Below, piece by piece: positions 40,486 through 48,278 of a stretch of DNA of 64,000 nucleotides. Each line of letters opens with the position of its first letter. Positions within the stretch are counted from its first letter, which is position 1. Source of the DNA: Streptomyces sp. NBC_01255 (GTDB lineage Bacteria > Actinomycetota > Actinomycetes > Streptomycetales > Streptomycetaceae); the NCBI RefSeq assembly GCF_036226445.1, contig NZ_CP108474.1, positions 1,240,001 to 1,304,000 on the forward strand. Direction: 5' to 3'. A program made the translations under genes and the position numbers. The notes under the pieces were generated by a model. The model made no database searches and was not told where the DNA came from. It saw only the letters and a program-made list of their open reading frames with translations.

Positions 40486-41570
40486 ACGGCGGTCGACGCA
40501 GTCGACGTGGCTTCCTCTACCAGGACGCTGTCACGTTGCTGGACTGCCTGGACATGTTGGACGGCCACTGGACGGCGGTCTCCTGGGAGGACCTGGAAGA
40601 CATCCTTTGTCACCGCGAGGCCGTGCCGGTCTACCGGCAGGTCAAGACGGTCGAAGGGGCTGGGAAGCGACACAGCATCGCAGATGTCTGCAGACCGGAT
40701 ATGGCCAAGAAGCTCGAGAACAGAACCCCTGAGACGAGCTATCTCGGCAAGCTCTTCCTCGGAAAGCCGCTCCCCGAGGGAACGCGCTTCACTCTGATCG
40801 TGAACGAGACGCCGGCTCAGGATCTTTACGAGTTCGCCTGCGAGCGCAGTGGCACGCGGGAACCCGTAAGCGACAAGGCGCGAGTTGCGATCATCGAAAA
40901 GCTGAATGGCCTGCTCCTGCCCGAAGGCCGTGATGTGGGTTGGTGCGTTGACCGCCTGGATGTACTCATCACGGCACGCACCAGCGATCAGGTCGAAGAC
41001 GAAGCCCGAAGGCGTCTGGCTCCTATGGTCAGGGCCTACCTGGGGGAGGATCCCCTGGTAACCGAGGTCGACGAGGTGCTCAAGTGGCTCGTCTCGGTAC
41101 ACATCGGGCGCTCTGCCACCGAGCTCAGTCCGCGGCGCCATACCGCGGAGGACTTCCGGGGCGCCTTCGAGGAGTCCATCCTGAGGGCCACTGGTCAGCG
41201 TCGCGACGGCGGTATGGAGCGGCTCTTGACCCTGCAAGAGAAGCTGCGACCGGCCGGCGTGCTTGAGGCCGAGGCGGAACGTCAACACGAGACCATGCTC
41301 GCCTTCCGCCGAACTCGCCGTGCGAGTCTGGGCACCGCACGGCAAAGGTACGACGCGTTGGCCGACAAGATCTACGCCATCTGTCAGCTCACAGCTGCGA
41401 GGAGACGCGCCGGCCGAATCGCCGCGGGCGCGCCTGCCTACTTGGCCACGCTCGACGCCGTTTGCGAGCTGCCCGAGGTCGTCGCCGGTGACGTACCGAT
41501 CAACGAGGCGTTGGCTGTACTCAGCGACATCACCGCTCGCTGCCAGAACAGGTATGAAGATGCCTCATAA
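40467..41570 (+). CDS. DUF4297/Cap4-like nuclease component of an ABC-3C system
   Basis: 367 residues. The N-terminus has RRGFLYQDAVTLLDCLDM, WEDLEDILC and VYRQVKTVEGAGK, the order of the DUF4297 (Cap4-type) restriction-endonuclease fold: Gln in helix 1, acidic ED, and the Q-x-K strand. The C-terminal ~200 residues are helical (AFEESILRATGQ; LRPAGVLEAEAERQHETML) and unrecognised. Predicted DNA-cleaving effector. First full gene of a three-gene operon: its stop (TAA at 41568) lies inside the next gene's start region, and the third gene overlaps by ATGA. Confidence 0.75.
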   Translation: MTLVPADGGRRSRRGFLYQDAVTLLDCLDMLDGHWTAVSWEDLEDILCHREAVPVYRQVKTVEGAGKRHSIADVCRPDMAKKLENRTPETSYLGKLFLGKPLPEGTRFTLIVNETPAQDLYEFACERSGTREPVSDKARVAIIEKLNGLLLPEGRDVGWCVDRLDVLITARTSDQVEDEARRRLAPMVRAYLGEDPLVTEVDEVLKWLVSVHIGRSATELSPRRHTAEDFRGAFEESILRATGQRRDGGMERLLTLQEKLRPAGVLEAEAERQHETMLAFRRTRRASLGTARQRYDALADKIYAICQLTAARRRAGRIAAGAPAYLATLDAVCELPEVVAGDVPINEALAVLSDITARCQNRYEDAS

Positions 41571-42141
41571 AATCGGCAGCCGGGTCGTACCGCCCGTCCA
41601 CAGGGCATGGGACCCCGACGACTCGGTTGACTTCCATGCCGCTCGCCTCCTGCTGCTCATCGACCTGTGCGGCGCCAGCCCCGGCCCCTACATCGAGGGA
41701 CGCACGAAGTTCGCAAAGCTCGACTTCTTCCTGCGCTATCCGGGCTTCCTTGAGCGAGCCCATGCGGCGCTCTCTCAGACAAGCGGACTGGCGGACACCT
41801 TCGTCGCACGCCACGCAGGCGAGATCGAAGCTCCGATGATCCGTTATCGGTACGGTCCCTGGGATCACCGATACCGCCAGTTCCTGTCCTTCCTCACCGC
41901 TCGAAAACTCGTAACCGTCACCGTCAGCCACACCCCCGAGCGCGTCAAGTTGACATCAGCCGGCAAGGCCACAGCATCCCGACTCGCTGGCATGGAGCAG
42001 TTCGAGCCCCTGGTTCGCCGCTGCGAAGCCATGCAAGGGAACCTGGCGACGATGTCGGGCACAGACCTTAAGAACCTCATCTACGACCTCTTTCCTGATG
42101 AGGTCACCAACACACCTTTCCACCAGGAGATCCGCCCATGA
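41554..42141 (+). CDS. ABC-three-component system middle component
   Basis: 195 residues from ATG 41554 (41560 also possible). The helical/winged-helix-like body has DFHAARLLLLIDLCG, GRTKFAKLDFFLRYPGFL, RYRYGPWDHRYRQFLSFLT and VTVSHTPERVKLTSAGK. Conserved middle components of ABC-3C conflict systems have the same size, the LAKLDFFLRYP-type segment and this place between the nuclease and the ATPase. It overlaps the gene before by 17 bp and the one after by 4 bp, so the three proteins are made together. It probably bridges ATPase and nuclease. Confidence 0.72.
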   Translation: MKMPHKIGSRVVPPVHRAWDPDDSVDFHAARLLLLIDLCGASPGPYIEGRTKFAKLDFFLRYPGFLERAHAALSQTSGLADTFVARHAGEIEAPMIRYRYGPWDHRYRQFLSFLTARKLVTVTVSHTPERVKLTSAGKATASRLAGMEQFEPLVRRCEAMQGNLATMSGTDLKNLIYDLFPDEVTNTPFHQEIRP

Positions 42142-44063
42142 CCCAGCCCACTTTGGCCTCAGATCGTGGTATCCGCATCTCCAAGGTCAGGCTGGTGCAC
42201 CAGAGCGGCGAGTTCGACGAGTACAGCTTCGCGTCCGGAATGCTCAACATCCTCTACGGAGTGCGCAACAGCTCGAAGTCGACGACATTGCGTGTCATCG
42301 ACTATTGCCTAGGCGACAGGGACAACCCCGTCGGCGCCCTGGGGGCGGCGATCGCCGACGAGTACGTCGAGGTCGCCACGGAGCTTCGAATCGACGGTCG
42401 CCCTTACACCCTGTCCCGCGCCCTGACCCATGGCCGGATGAGCAAAGTGAACTTGAACGGCGTGGAGATCCCCGCCAGCAGCTTCTCTGACTGGGTCCTG
42501 GGGGAGTTGGGATGGCCCAACCTGCACATTCCGCTCGGACTCAACCCAGCGACGGCCGCTCAGTTGACGCCGCTGTCCTTCCGCAGCGCCCTCCGACACG
42601 TCCATCGCAACGAAGATTCGTGGATCAGCTTCGCCAACAAGGAGCAGGAGTTCACTCGGCGCGCGGTCGTCAGCCAACTCCTGGGGTTCGCCCGCACGCG
42701 AACCTCCGATGCGAAGAGAGAGTTCGATCTGGCCCAGGCGAAGCGCCGCTTGGACGAGGCGCAGGCTGTGGACCGCGAGGTGCAGGAGAGCACGGTACAG
42801 GCCGTCGCCGCCATCTCCGAGAGCCTGCAGTTGCCCCTAGCCCGCACTTCCGCGCAGGTAGCAGCCGCACGCCAAGAAGTCCGGGCAGAGCTCGACGCGG
42901 TCCGCCGGCAGCGTCAGCAGTTGACCACAGAGATCCAGGGCATCTCCGACGGTGGAGTCGCTGGAGCCGAGAGCCCCGCAGGGTACGACTCCACTCTGAC
43001 GGCCTACTACAGCGAGGTCACCGGTCGTGTGAACCATGCCACTGATGAGGTGGCGGCTCTGGCGCAGGTTCTCGAAGAACATCGCCGCTCCGCTCGCACG
43101 GTGGCCGCCGAGATAGGTCGCATGGAACGCCTCATCAGCTCCATCGGGGTCTTCGACGCCCTGCCCGTCCGGCAATGCCCGGCCTGCGAGCAAGAAGTCG
43201 ACCCTCACCGCCACCACGCCGAGACCTCCTGCTACCTCTGCGACCAGCCTGTCGACGACGACAAGCGCCAGCGGCGAGCACAGATTGAGATCAGGTCGCT
43301 GAAGTCGGAGCTCGAGGACCTCGACGAGGTCGTCTCCCGCACGGCTGCTGACCTCGACAGTGCCCGCGCCCGCCAGATGGAGCTACAGAGCCAGCACGCC
43401 GAGCTTGCTCAGCGCCTCAACGAGGAGCGTGCTGCGCAGCTCGCACCGTTCGTCGCCGCTCTGGAGCAGCTTTCGGCCCAGATCGCCAGGCTCGAACACA
43501 AGTTGACAGCATTCCCTGCCATCGAGTCGATCCTCCAGCGCCGCGACGAAGCGAGCCATGCCCTCGTGTCCGCGCAGAGGGTCGTGAACGAACTGACCAA
43601 TCGGCCTGTGTCCACTCACACGGCCGGCCGGTCCGCCGTGGACAGGTGCTCTGTGTTCGCCGACCGGATGAACAGCTTCCTGACCGAGTTCCAAGGCGAC
43701 GTCTGGATGCGGAGCGACGTGTCGATCAGAGACTCCGACCTCACCTTCTACGTCGGAACTCGACCCTGGGACCAAGCCCTAGGAGCCGAAGCGAAGGTCC
43801 TGTTCTTCCTGGCCTACAGCTACGCGACCCTCTTCCTCGACCAAGATCTAGATCGGGAGTGCACCTTCCCGGGACTTCTCCTCCTCGACAACCCGTATCA
43901 GCAAGGCATCGACCAGAACGTCGTACGGCGCGTCCTGTTGAAACTCGCCGATGCGGCCCAGGAGACTGGTACCCAGGTGATCAGCACACAGGCTGTGGAG
44001 CCGCCCAAGAACCCGCGAACGATCAGGCAGATCCCTATGCCGACGGTGTACGCAGCACCGTAA
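42138..44063 (+). CDS. SMC/RecN-like ATPase (DUF3732-type) of an ABC-3C system
   Basis: 641 residues. The head's N-terminal lobe has IRISKVRLVH and the nucleotide loop LNILYGVRNSSKSTTLRVID with a following YCLGD. The usual G-K-S/T is S-K-S here. Long coiled coils (about 195-300 and 370-470) flank a zinc-hook-like tip with two CxxC pairs (RQCPACEQEVDP and SCYLCDQPVDDD). The C-terminal lobe has AKVLFFLAYSYATLFLDQDL and Walker B GLLLLDNPYQQG, with Asn where canonical ABC ATPases have Glu, as in other DUF3732-like proteins (commonly D-Q-P). It should sense DNA structure and control the nuclease. Last gene of the operon. Confidence 0.8.
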   Translation: MTQPTLASDRGIRISKVRLVHQSGEFDEYSFASGMLNILYGVRNSSKSTTLRVIDYCLGDRDNPVGALGAAIADEYVEVATELRIDGRPYTLSRALTHGRMSKVNLNGVEIPASSFSDWVLGELGWPNLHIPLGLNPATAAQLTPLSFRSALRHVHRNEDSWISFANKEQEFTRRAVVSQLLGFARTRTSDAKREFDLAQAKRRLDEAQAVDREVQESTVQAVAAISESLQLPLARTSAQVAAARQEVRAELDAVRRQRQQLTTEIQGISDGGVAGAESPAGYDSTLTAYYSEVTGRVNHATDEVAALAQVLEEHRRSARTVAAEIGRMERLISSIGVFDALPVRQCPACEQEVDPHRHHAETSCYLCDQPVDDDKRQRRAQIEIRSLKSELEDLDEVVSRTAADLDSARARQMELQSQHAELAQRLNEERAAQLAPFVAALEQLSAQIARLEHKLTAFPAIESILQRRDEASHALVSAQRVVNELTNRPVSTHTAGRSAVDRCSVFADRMNSFLTEFQGDVWMRSDVSIRDSDLTFYVGTRPWDQALGAEAKVLFFLAYSYATLFLDQDLDRECTFPGLLLLDNPYQQGIDQNVVRRVLLKLADAAQETGTQVISTQAVEPPKNPRTIRQIPMPTVYAAP

Positions 44064-44473
44064 GACGCCCTGCTGAGCAACCCGTCGGGTTGGCGAGAAT
44101 GAGGGGCCGCGATCACGAGCCGCTCGTGTAGTGACCTCCGGTGGACGCCGAAGCCCAACGATCACGGGGTTTCCATACTCCAGAACCCCAGGCCGGACGT
44201 CTGGAGATCACGGAGACGTGCCACCAGTGCGACCGAGGCAGCGGGCTGGGCTGTCGTCCCCTCCAATGCGGCGTTGTCCGCACCAGCGCCTCGATGCTCG
44301 CTCTTCCGACCGAAAGGCCGAACACGGCTGGCGGATGATCCGGTCGCTGAACCACTGGGCCTGGCTTACCTGTAGCGAGGAGGCACCACACCCACCTCGT
44401 CTCCGGTTGGGCCCATCACACATGGACACGGCAGCCCGTCGCCGATCACCACGCGCACGGACACGTGTACCGG
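44064..44473. other. Intergenic region between convergent units
   Basis: 410 bp with no supported gene. Just beyond its right end a spaced TGGTCCCC pair (44478 and 44491) lies within the last codons of the WbqC gene, like those beside the att repeats. This may mark an old recombination boundary. Confidence 0.45.
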
Positions 44474-45349
44474 TCACTGGTCCCCAAGTTTGGTCCCCAG
44501 ACCTTCGGCTAGGAACGGCAAGTCATCTCTTCCACCTGAGCCAGGTACACGCGTGTTCTGAGCAAGGCCCACTGTGTGACGAGATGCGACCGCTTGAAGC
44601 TGTTCGGCCGCTGTCGGGATGCCGTTGATCATGAGGGCGTGCACCGCGCTCACTTCGCGTGCGTCTTCCCAGATGTCGACCGTCGGTGTAACGAAGGGCA
44701 CGACTGCCATTCCCGGGACTGCAAACGGCGTGACGTCCAGATATCGCATGCCGCCACTCCCGCACAGGTATCCACGTGCGCCGGTGGCAGCAGCCAGGTC
44801 GGCCAGGCGCTGCGACCGCTCAGTCCGAGCGGGGAGCCGACTGCTGTGCAGGATTCGACCCTTCCACCCCATGAGGCGGAGCAGGATCCGTGTGGACTCT
44901 TCGGCTACATCGGCCGTCCGGCCGGTCCGCCTGAACTGGAGCAGTACGGACTCCAGCTCGTGGCGGAAGAGCGGCCAGTCAGTGCAGTCCCCATAGTGCT
45001 GGGCGAGCATGAGCATGACCCGTCGGCGAGACCGTTCCGGGTCGACCAGCACCGCCTCCCCCACCAAGGTCGATCGGCCGCGAGGAAGGTGAGTAGGGAT
45101 CGAGAGCCACTGGCGCTGTGCGGGGTTGGTCGTGCTGCCCAGGCGGGCTCGGTGCTGGTAGTCGCGGCGGGCGAACTGGACGTCGTCCAGGACGATCCAG
45201 TAGTCCGCCGCGAAGATTTTGGCGAGGGTGCTCAGCCGGGGGAAGAAGTTGGGCTGGTGAATGGCACACAGGCCGCCCGGCGGGGGCTCGTCAGGCGCCG
45301 ATGAGTCGGCTGGTGAAGCCGGCGTGGACGAGGGACTCGTACGCGGCAT
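44474..45349 (-). CDS. WbqC-like family protein
   Basis: 291 residues from ATG 45349 with GGAGG upstream; the first ~30 residues are Ser/Pro-rich. The conserved core begins CAIHQPNFFPRLSTLAKIFA and continues with DYWIVLDDVQFARRDYQHRA, WLSIPT, LMGWKGRILHSSRL and YLCGSGGMRYLD. This matches WbqC-like proteins found in sugar and natural-product clusters. Their reaction is not settled; acyl or amide transfer to sugars is suspected. It overlaps the end of the YdcF gene by 59 bp and belongs to a regulator-YdcF-WbqC operon. The last ~20 residues coincide with the TGGTCCCC repeats and may be altered. Confidence 0.75.
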   Translation of the reverse strand: MPRTSPSSTPASPADSSAPDEPPPGGLCAIHQPNFFPRLSTLAKIFAADYWIVLDDVQFARRDYQHRARLGSTTNPAQRQWLSIPTHLPRGRSTLVGEAVLVDPERSRRRVMLMLAQHYGDCTDWPLFRHELESVLLQFRRTGRTADVAEESTRILLRLMGWKGRILHSSRLPARTERSQRLADLAAATGARGYLCGSGGMRYLDVTPFAVPGMAVVPFVTPTVDIWEDAREVSAVHALMINGIPTAAEQLQAVASRHTVGLAQNTRVPGSGGRDDLPFLAEGLGTKLGDQ

Positions 45350-45959
45350 GTACGTCCTCCGGGACATGCTGCTCGATCGCGAAACCGAGCGTCGGGTACT
45401 CGATGATGCGCTGGAGGTCGCCGACGAGCATGTCGATGACGAGCTTCTCGTCGCCGATGCTCTTGAGGTAGTCGTCGAATTCCATGGGCTCCGAGGCGCA
45501 GGTCACCTCGACCTCGGGCCAGAGCTTGCGGGCCGTGGCGTAGGAGCGGCGCTCCATGTACGGCTTGGAGACGAGGAGCACGGACTTCGGGTGGATGCCA
45601 GCGGAGGCGAGCATCGTCCGGGAGAAGTCGATGTTCTGGCCGGTGTTGCCGGCGTTCGGCTCCACCAGAATCGCGTTGTCCGGGACACCGAGCGTCAGGG
45701 CGTGCTCGCGGAAGTGGACGGCTTCTCCGCGGGGGAAGACCTTGGCGGTGGTGGGGCTGTTGCCGCCGGTGAACACCACGGTGGGGAAGAGGCCGGCGCG
45801 GTAGAGCTCAGCTGTGAAGGCGGCGACGCCGAGGTCGTGGCTCCCGAGGCCGATCGCGACGTCGACGGGGCGAACGTCGTGTCGCATCTGGTGGAAGTCC
45901 CAGACCAGTTTGGCGTTGTGGATCTGCTCTTCGTTGATGGCCGGCTGGTTGTCGGTCAC
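45291..45959 (-). CDS. YdcF family (DUF218) protein
   Basis: 222 residues from a GTG with GGGAGA upstream. DUF218 signatures: VDVAIGLGSHDLGVAAFTAE, LFPTVVFTGGNSP, ILVEPNAGNTGQNIDFSR, and VLLVSKPYMERRSYATARKL. No membrane segment, so this is the soluble type. The family binds or cleaves nucleotide- or sugar-linked substrates, exact reaction unknown. It starts 16 bp after the XRE-TPR regulator and overlaps WbqC, so all three are one transcript. A nucleotide-sugar role fits the divergent cluster. Confidence 0.85.
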   Translation of the reverse strand: MTDNQPAINEEQIHNAKLVWDFHQMRHDVRPVDVAIGLGSHDLGVAAFTAELYRAGLFPTVVFTGGNSPTTAKVFPRGEAVHFREHALTLGVPDNAILVEPNAGNTGQNIDFSRTMLASAGIHPKSVLLVSKPYMERRSYATARKLWPEVEVTCASEPMEFDDYLKSIGDEKLVIDMLVGDLQRIIEYPTLGFAIEQHVPEDVHAAYESLVHAGFTSRLIGA

Positions 45960-45975
45960 GCGCTCGTCTCCCTGA

Positions 45976-47082
45976 TCACCGTCGTGTGGGGCTGGGTGCC
46001 CCGTCGGCCGTCCTCCGGATGTCCGTGATGCTGCGTAGCTGGTGGGTGAGCCCGTACTGGGCCGCCCGCTTGGCGGCGTCATCGAGGACGTGTAACCCAT
46101 CATCCAGGGTGGCCGGGTCGGAGAGCAGGATGTGGCCGTACGCGGTGTCCAGACGTACCCGCTGCATGGGGGATTCCGTCACGCCCGTGCTGCGGGCGAC
46201 GTCGATGAGGCGGAGCGCGGCGTCGAGGTTGCCTGCCCCACGGTGGGCGAGTGCGAGCTTCTGCTGGGCGACCGACCAGTCCTCCTGCTCGGAGAGGTCT
46301 TCGAACTCGCGGATCGCCGCATCCATGACGCGGGCCGCGTAGTCGTGGTGCCCGTCCTTGCTCAGCGCCGTGCCCACCCACAGACGGGCACGGGCCCGGT
46401 CACGAGGAGCGAGGCGTTCGTCGCCGGCGAGGTCCTCGTACTGACGGGCCGCAGGCTCCAGGCCGCCGGCCATCTCAGTGACCACGGCGAGCGAGAGGTC
46501 GAGCTGTGCTACCCGGCGCGGAATCTGCAGCTGTGTGTAGAGCGAGCGGGCGCCGGCATACGAGCGCTGGGCCGAGAGCGGTCCGACGACGGCGCCTTGG
46601 TCCCGTTTCAGGTCGCCCTGGAGAGCTGCGGCCCGGGCCAGGAGGTACAAGCCGCGTTCATCCAGGTCTGACGTGCTGTAGCGAGACGTCCACCGGTTAA
46701 GCAGGTCCGTGGCGAAGGCGAAGTTCTGGTGTGACAGAGCGACGACGGTGCGCTCGATGTCCTCGGACCACGACTCGTACTCCCATGCCCGCGGGCGGGG
46801 AATGGTGACTCGCGCGACGCTCGCGGCGGGGACGCCTCCCTCGCCGAGATTCGCGAGCTCCGTCTCGAATCGGACATGAGTCGCGGCATCCGCCTGGGCG
46901 AGCGCGGTATCGAGGATGGCCTGGCTCTCCGTGTTGGGGCGGCGCGTCGCCCGGTGCTTCTCCCAGTTGCTGATCGTGTTGACCGCAACGCCCAGATGCT
47001 CGGCGTAGCCGCGCACGCTCAGCCGGAGGGCCTTGCGGAGGGCAAGTGCCTCCAGTCCGGTCCACTCGTGAACGGTCGCCAC
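45976..47082 (-). CDS. XRE-family regulator with TPR-like C-terminal domain
   Basis: 368 residues from a GTG. Helix-turn-helix at about residues 13-55 (LRLSVRGYAEHLGVAVNTIS, then NWEKH). The C-terminal ~270 residues are TPR-like helical pairs (DERGLYLLARAAALQGDLKR; LWVGTALSKDGHHDYAARVM; AQQKLALAHRGAGNLDAALR). In streptomycetes such HTH-TPR proteins respond to small molecules or peptides and govern adjacent genes. First gene of the minus-strand regulator-YdcF-WbqC operon. Confidence 0.85.
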   Translation of the reverse strand: MATVHEWTGLEALALRKALRLSVRGYAEHLGVAVNTISNWEKHRATRRPNTESQAILDTALAQADAATHVRFETELANLGEGGVPAASVARVTIPRPRAWEYESWSEDIERTVVALSHQNFAFATDLLNRWTSRYSTSDLDERGLYLLARAAALQGDLKRDQGAVVGPLSAQRSYAGARSLYTQLQIPRRVAQLDLSLAVVTEMAGGLEPAARQYEDLAGDERLAPRDRARARLWVGTALSKDGHHDYAARVMDAAIREFEDLSEQEDWSVAQQKLALAHRGAGNLDAALRLIDVARSTGVTESPMQRVRLDTAYGHILLSDPATLDDGLHVLDDAAKRAAQYGLTHQLRSITDIRRTADGAPSPTRR

Positions 47083-47229
47083 ACGTCTCTCCCTTCCGTT
47101 GTCATCGAAGCACGCGGTCCGCAGCTGGAGGGGCAGTTGTGGGACAGAAGTGGGACGGGCGTGGATTCCCCGATCGCCGCGTCACGGCCAGGCTCGGAGT
47201 GTCACTTCACCCGAGCCCGATGGGCGGTC

Positions 47230-47628
47230 ATGATCATGGAACTCCTCACGGAGCAGCGGAACGTCACGGGGCCGCTCGTGTTCGGATTCCTCCGGCTCGT
47301 GGGAGTATCCGCCCGCCGGCAGAAGGCACTGGCCGCGACGATCAGCGACTACTGCCGTCGGCACGAACTGACCCTGGCCGCCGTGTACATGGAACGTTGT
47401 TCTTCGACGTCCTCGGCCTTCGTCGGATTGCTCGACGCCCTCTTGGTCACGCGACCGTACGGCATCGTGATCCCCGCACCGTCCCACCTGGGGCCCCGGG
47501 ACATAGCGGCTGACCGTCGGAGTCGACTCGCCGCCGCGGGAGCACAGATCCTCCTCGTCCGGGGCGGTCAGTCCACGGCGACGAGCGGTTCCGCTTCGGC
47601 ACCAGCCGCCGGGGGTGCCGTGTCGTGA
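47230..47628 (+). CDS. Resolvase-fold-like small protein
   Basis: 132 residues (ATG 47230 or 47236). VFGFLRLVGVSARRQKALAA, YCRRHELTLAAVYMER, SSAFVGLLDALLVTRPYGIV and PAPSHLGPRDIA follow the order of a serine-recombinase N-terminal domain, but the catalytic Ser/Arg set is not intact and no DNA-binding domain follows. I know such proteins as streptomycete hypotheticals, often near XRE-TPR regulators. It is divergent from the XRE-TPR gene. A regulatory or accessory role is more likely than recombination. Confidence 0.55.
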   Translation: MIMELLTEQRNVTGPLVFGFLRLVGVSARRQKALAATISDYCRRHELTLAAVYMERCSSTSSAFVGLLDALLVTRPYGIVIPAPSHLGPRDIAADRRSRLAAAGAQILLVRGGQSTATSGSASAPAAGGAVS

Positions 47629-47717
47629 ACGCCTCCCAGAACCAGCTCGTGCCGGCACCGACCGCGATGAAGACCTGGCTGGTCGGAGCAAGCGTCCGAC
47701 CAGGCTCCGGTGCTTCG

Positions 47718-48203
47718 TCAGCGTTCGCCGGCGTCCCGCCAGTAGTCCGTCAACATCTCGCCGGGCCACGAAGGCTGCGTGACGGGGCCGCGCGGGAGGA
47801 ACTCCTTGAAGACCGCCACCAGGTCGATCACGAGCGTGCCCTCGTCCGCGTCCAGATCGGTGACGTGCAGGTCTCGTCCGTCCACGCGGAGCAGCCGCGG
47901 GAACGAGACGCCGAGCCTTGCCGGGCGCCGGTGATTGTGATGCACGAAGGTGCCGGTCGCCGGCCACGCCGGATTGTCGCGTGGGCTGCGCGCGTGCAGT
48001 GCGACGTCCTCGGGCGAGCCCAGGTTGAAGAACCAGGTGACCTGGAGATGCGAGAACTCCTCGATCCCCTGCAGCGTCTCCACCGGGAAATCCGGGCGGA
48101 GTCGGATGATCGACTCCACTCCGCCCTTGAAGTCGTCGAGTTTCCCGGTGTGACCTCCGACCACATCGGCGATCACCGGAACCTCGATGGACCCTGTGGA
48201 CAC
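47718..48203 (-). CDS. trmO: TrmO/YaeB-like tRNA m6t6A37 methyltransferase family protein
   Basis: 161 residues from a GTG with GAGGGAG upstream. EEFSHLQVTWFFNLGSPEDV, LHARSPRDNPAWPATGTFVH, RRPARLGVSFPRLLRVDGRD and VIDLVAVFKEFLPRG match the TrmO (UPF0066) fold. The usual N-terminal strand and the PR(Q/E)xx region are shortened, and the C-terminal domain is absent, so it could be a specialised homologue acting on another adenine or nucleoside substrate. It lies 75 bp after the TPR regulator gene and probably shares its transcript. Confidence 0.75.
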   Translation of the reverse strand: MSTGSIEVPVIADVVGGHTGKLDDFKGGVESIIRLRPDFPVETLQGIEEFSHLQVTWFFNLGSPEDVALHARSPRDNPAWPATGTFVHHNHRRPARLGVSFPRLLRVDGRDLHVTDLDADEGTLVIDLVAVFKEFLPRGPVTQPSWPGEMLTDYWRDAGER

Positions 48204-48278
48204 GGACTCCCTCTTCTCGGCTCGCAGCAGGGCGATTCGGGCACTCGTACGATGCCTCGGTTCGCCGCGATGACGCCG

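Noticed and set aside
44064..44473. Small genes between the ABC-3C operon and WbqC
   Set aside because: Candidate frames lack ribosome sites, have shadow-like Arg/Ser composition and overlap one another.
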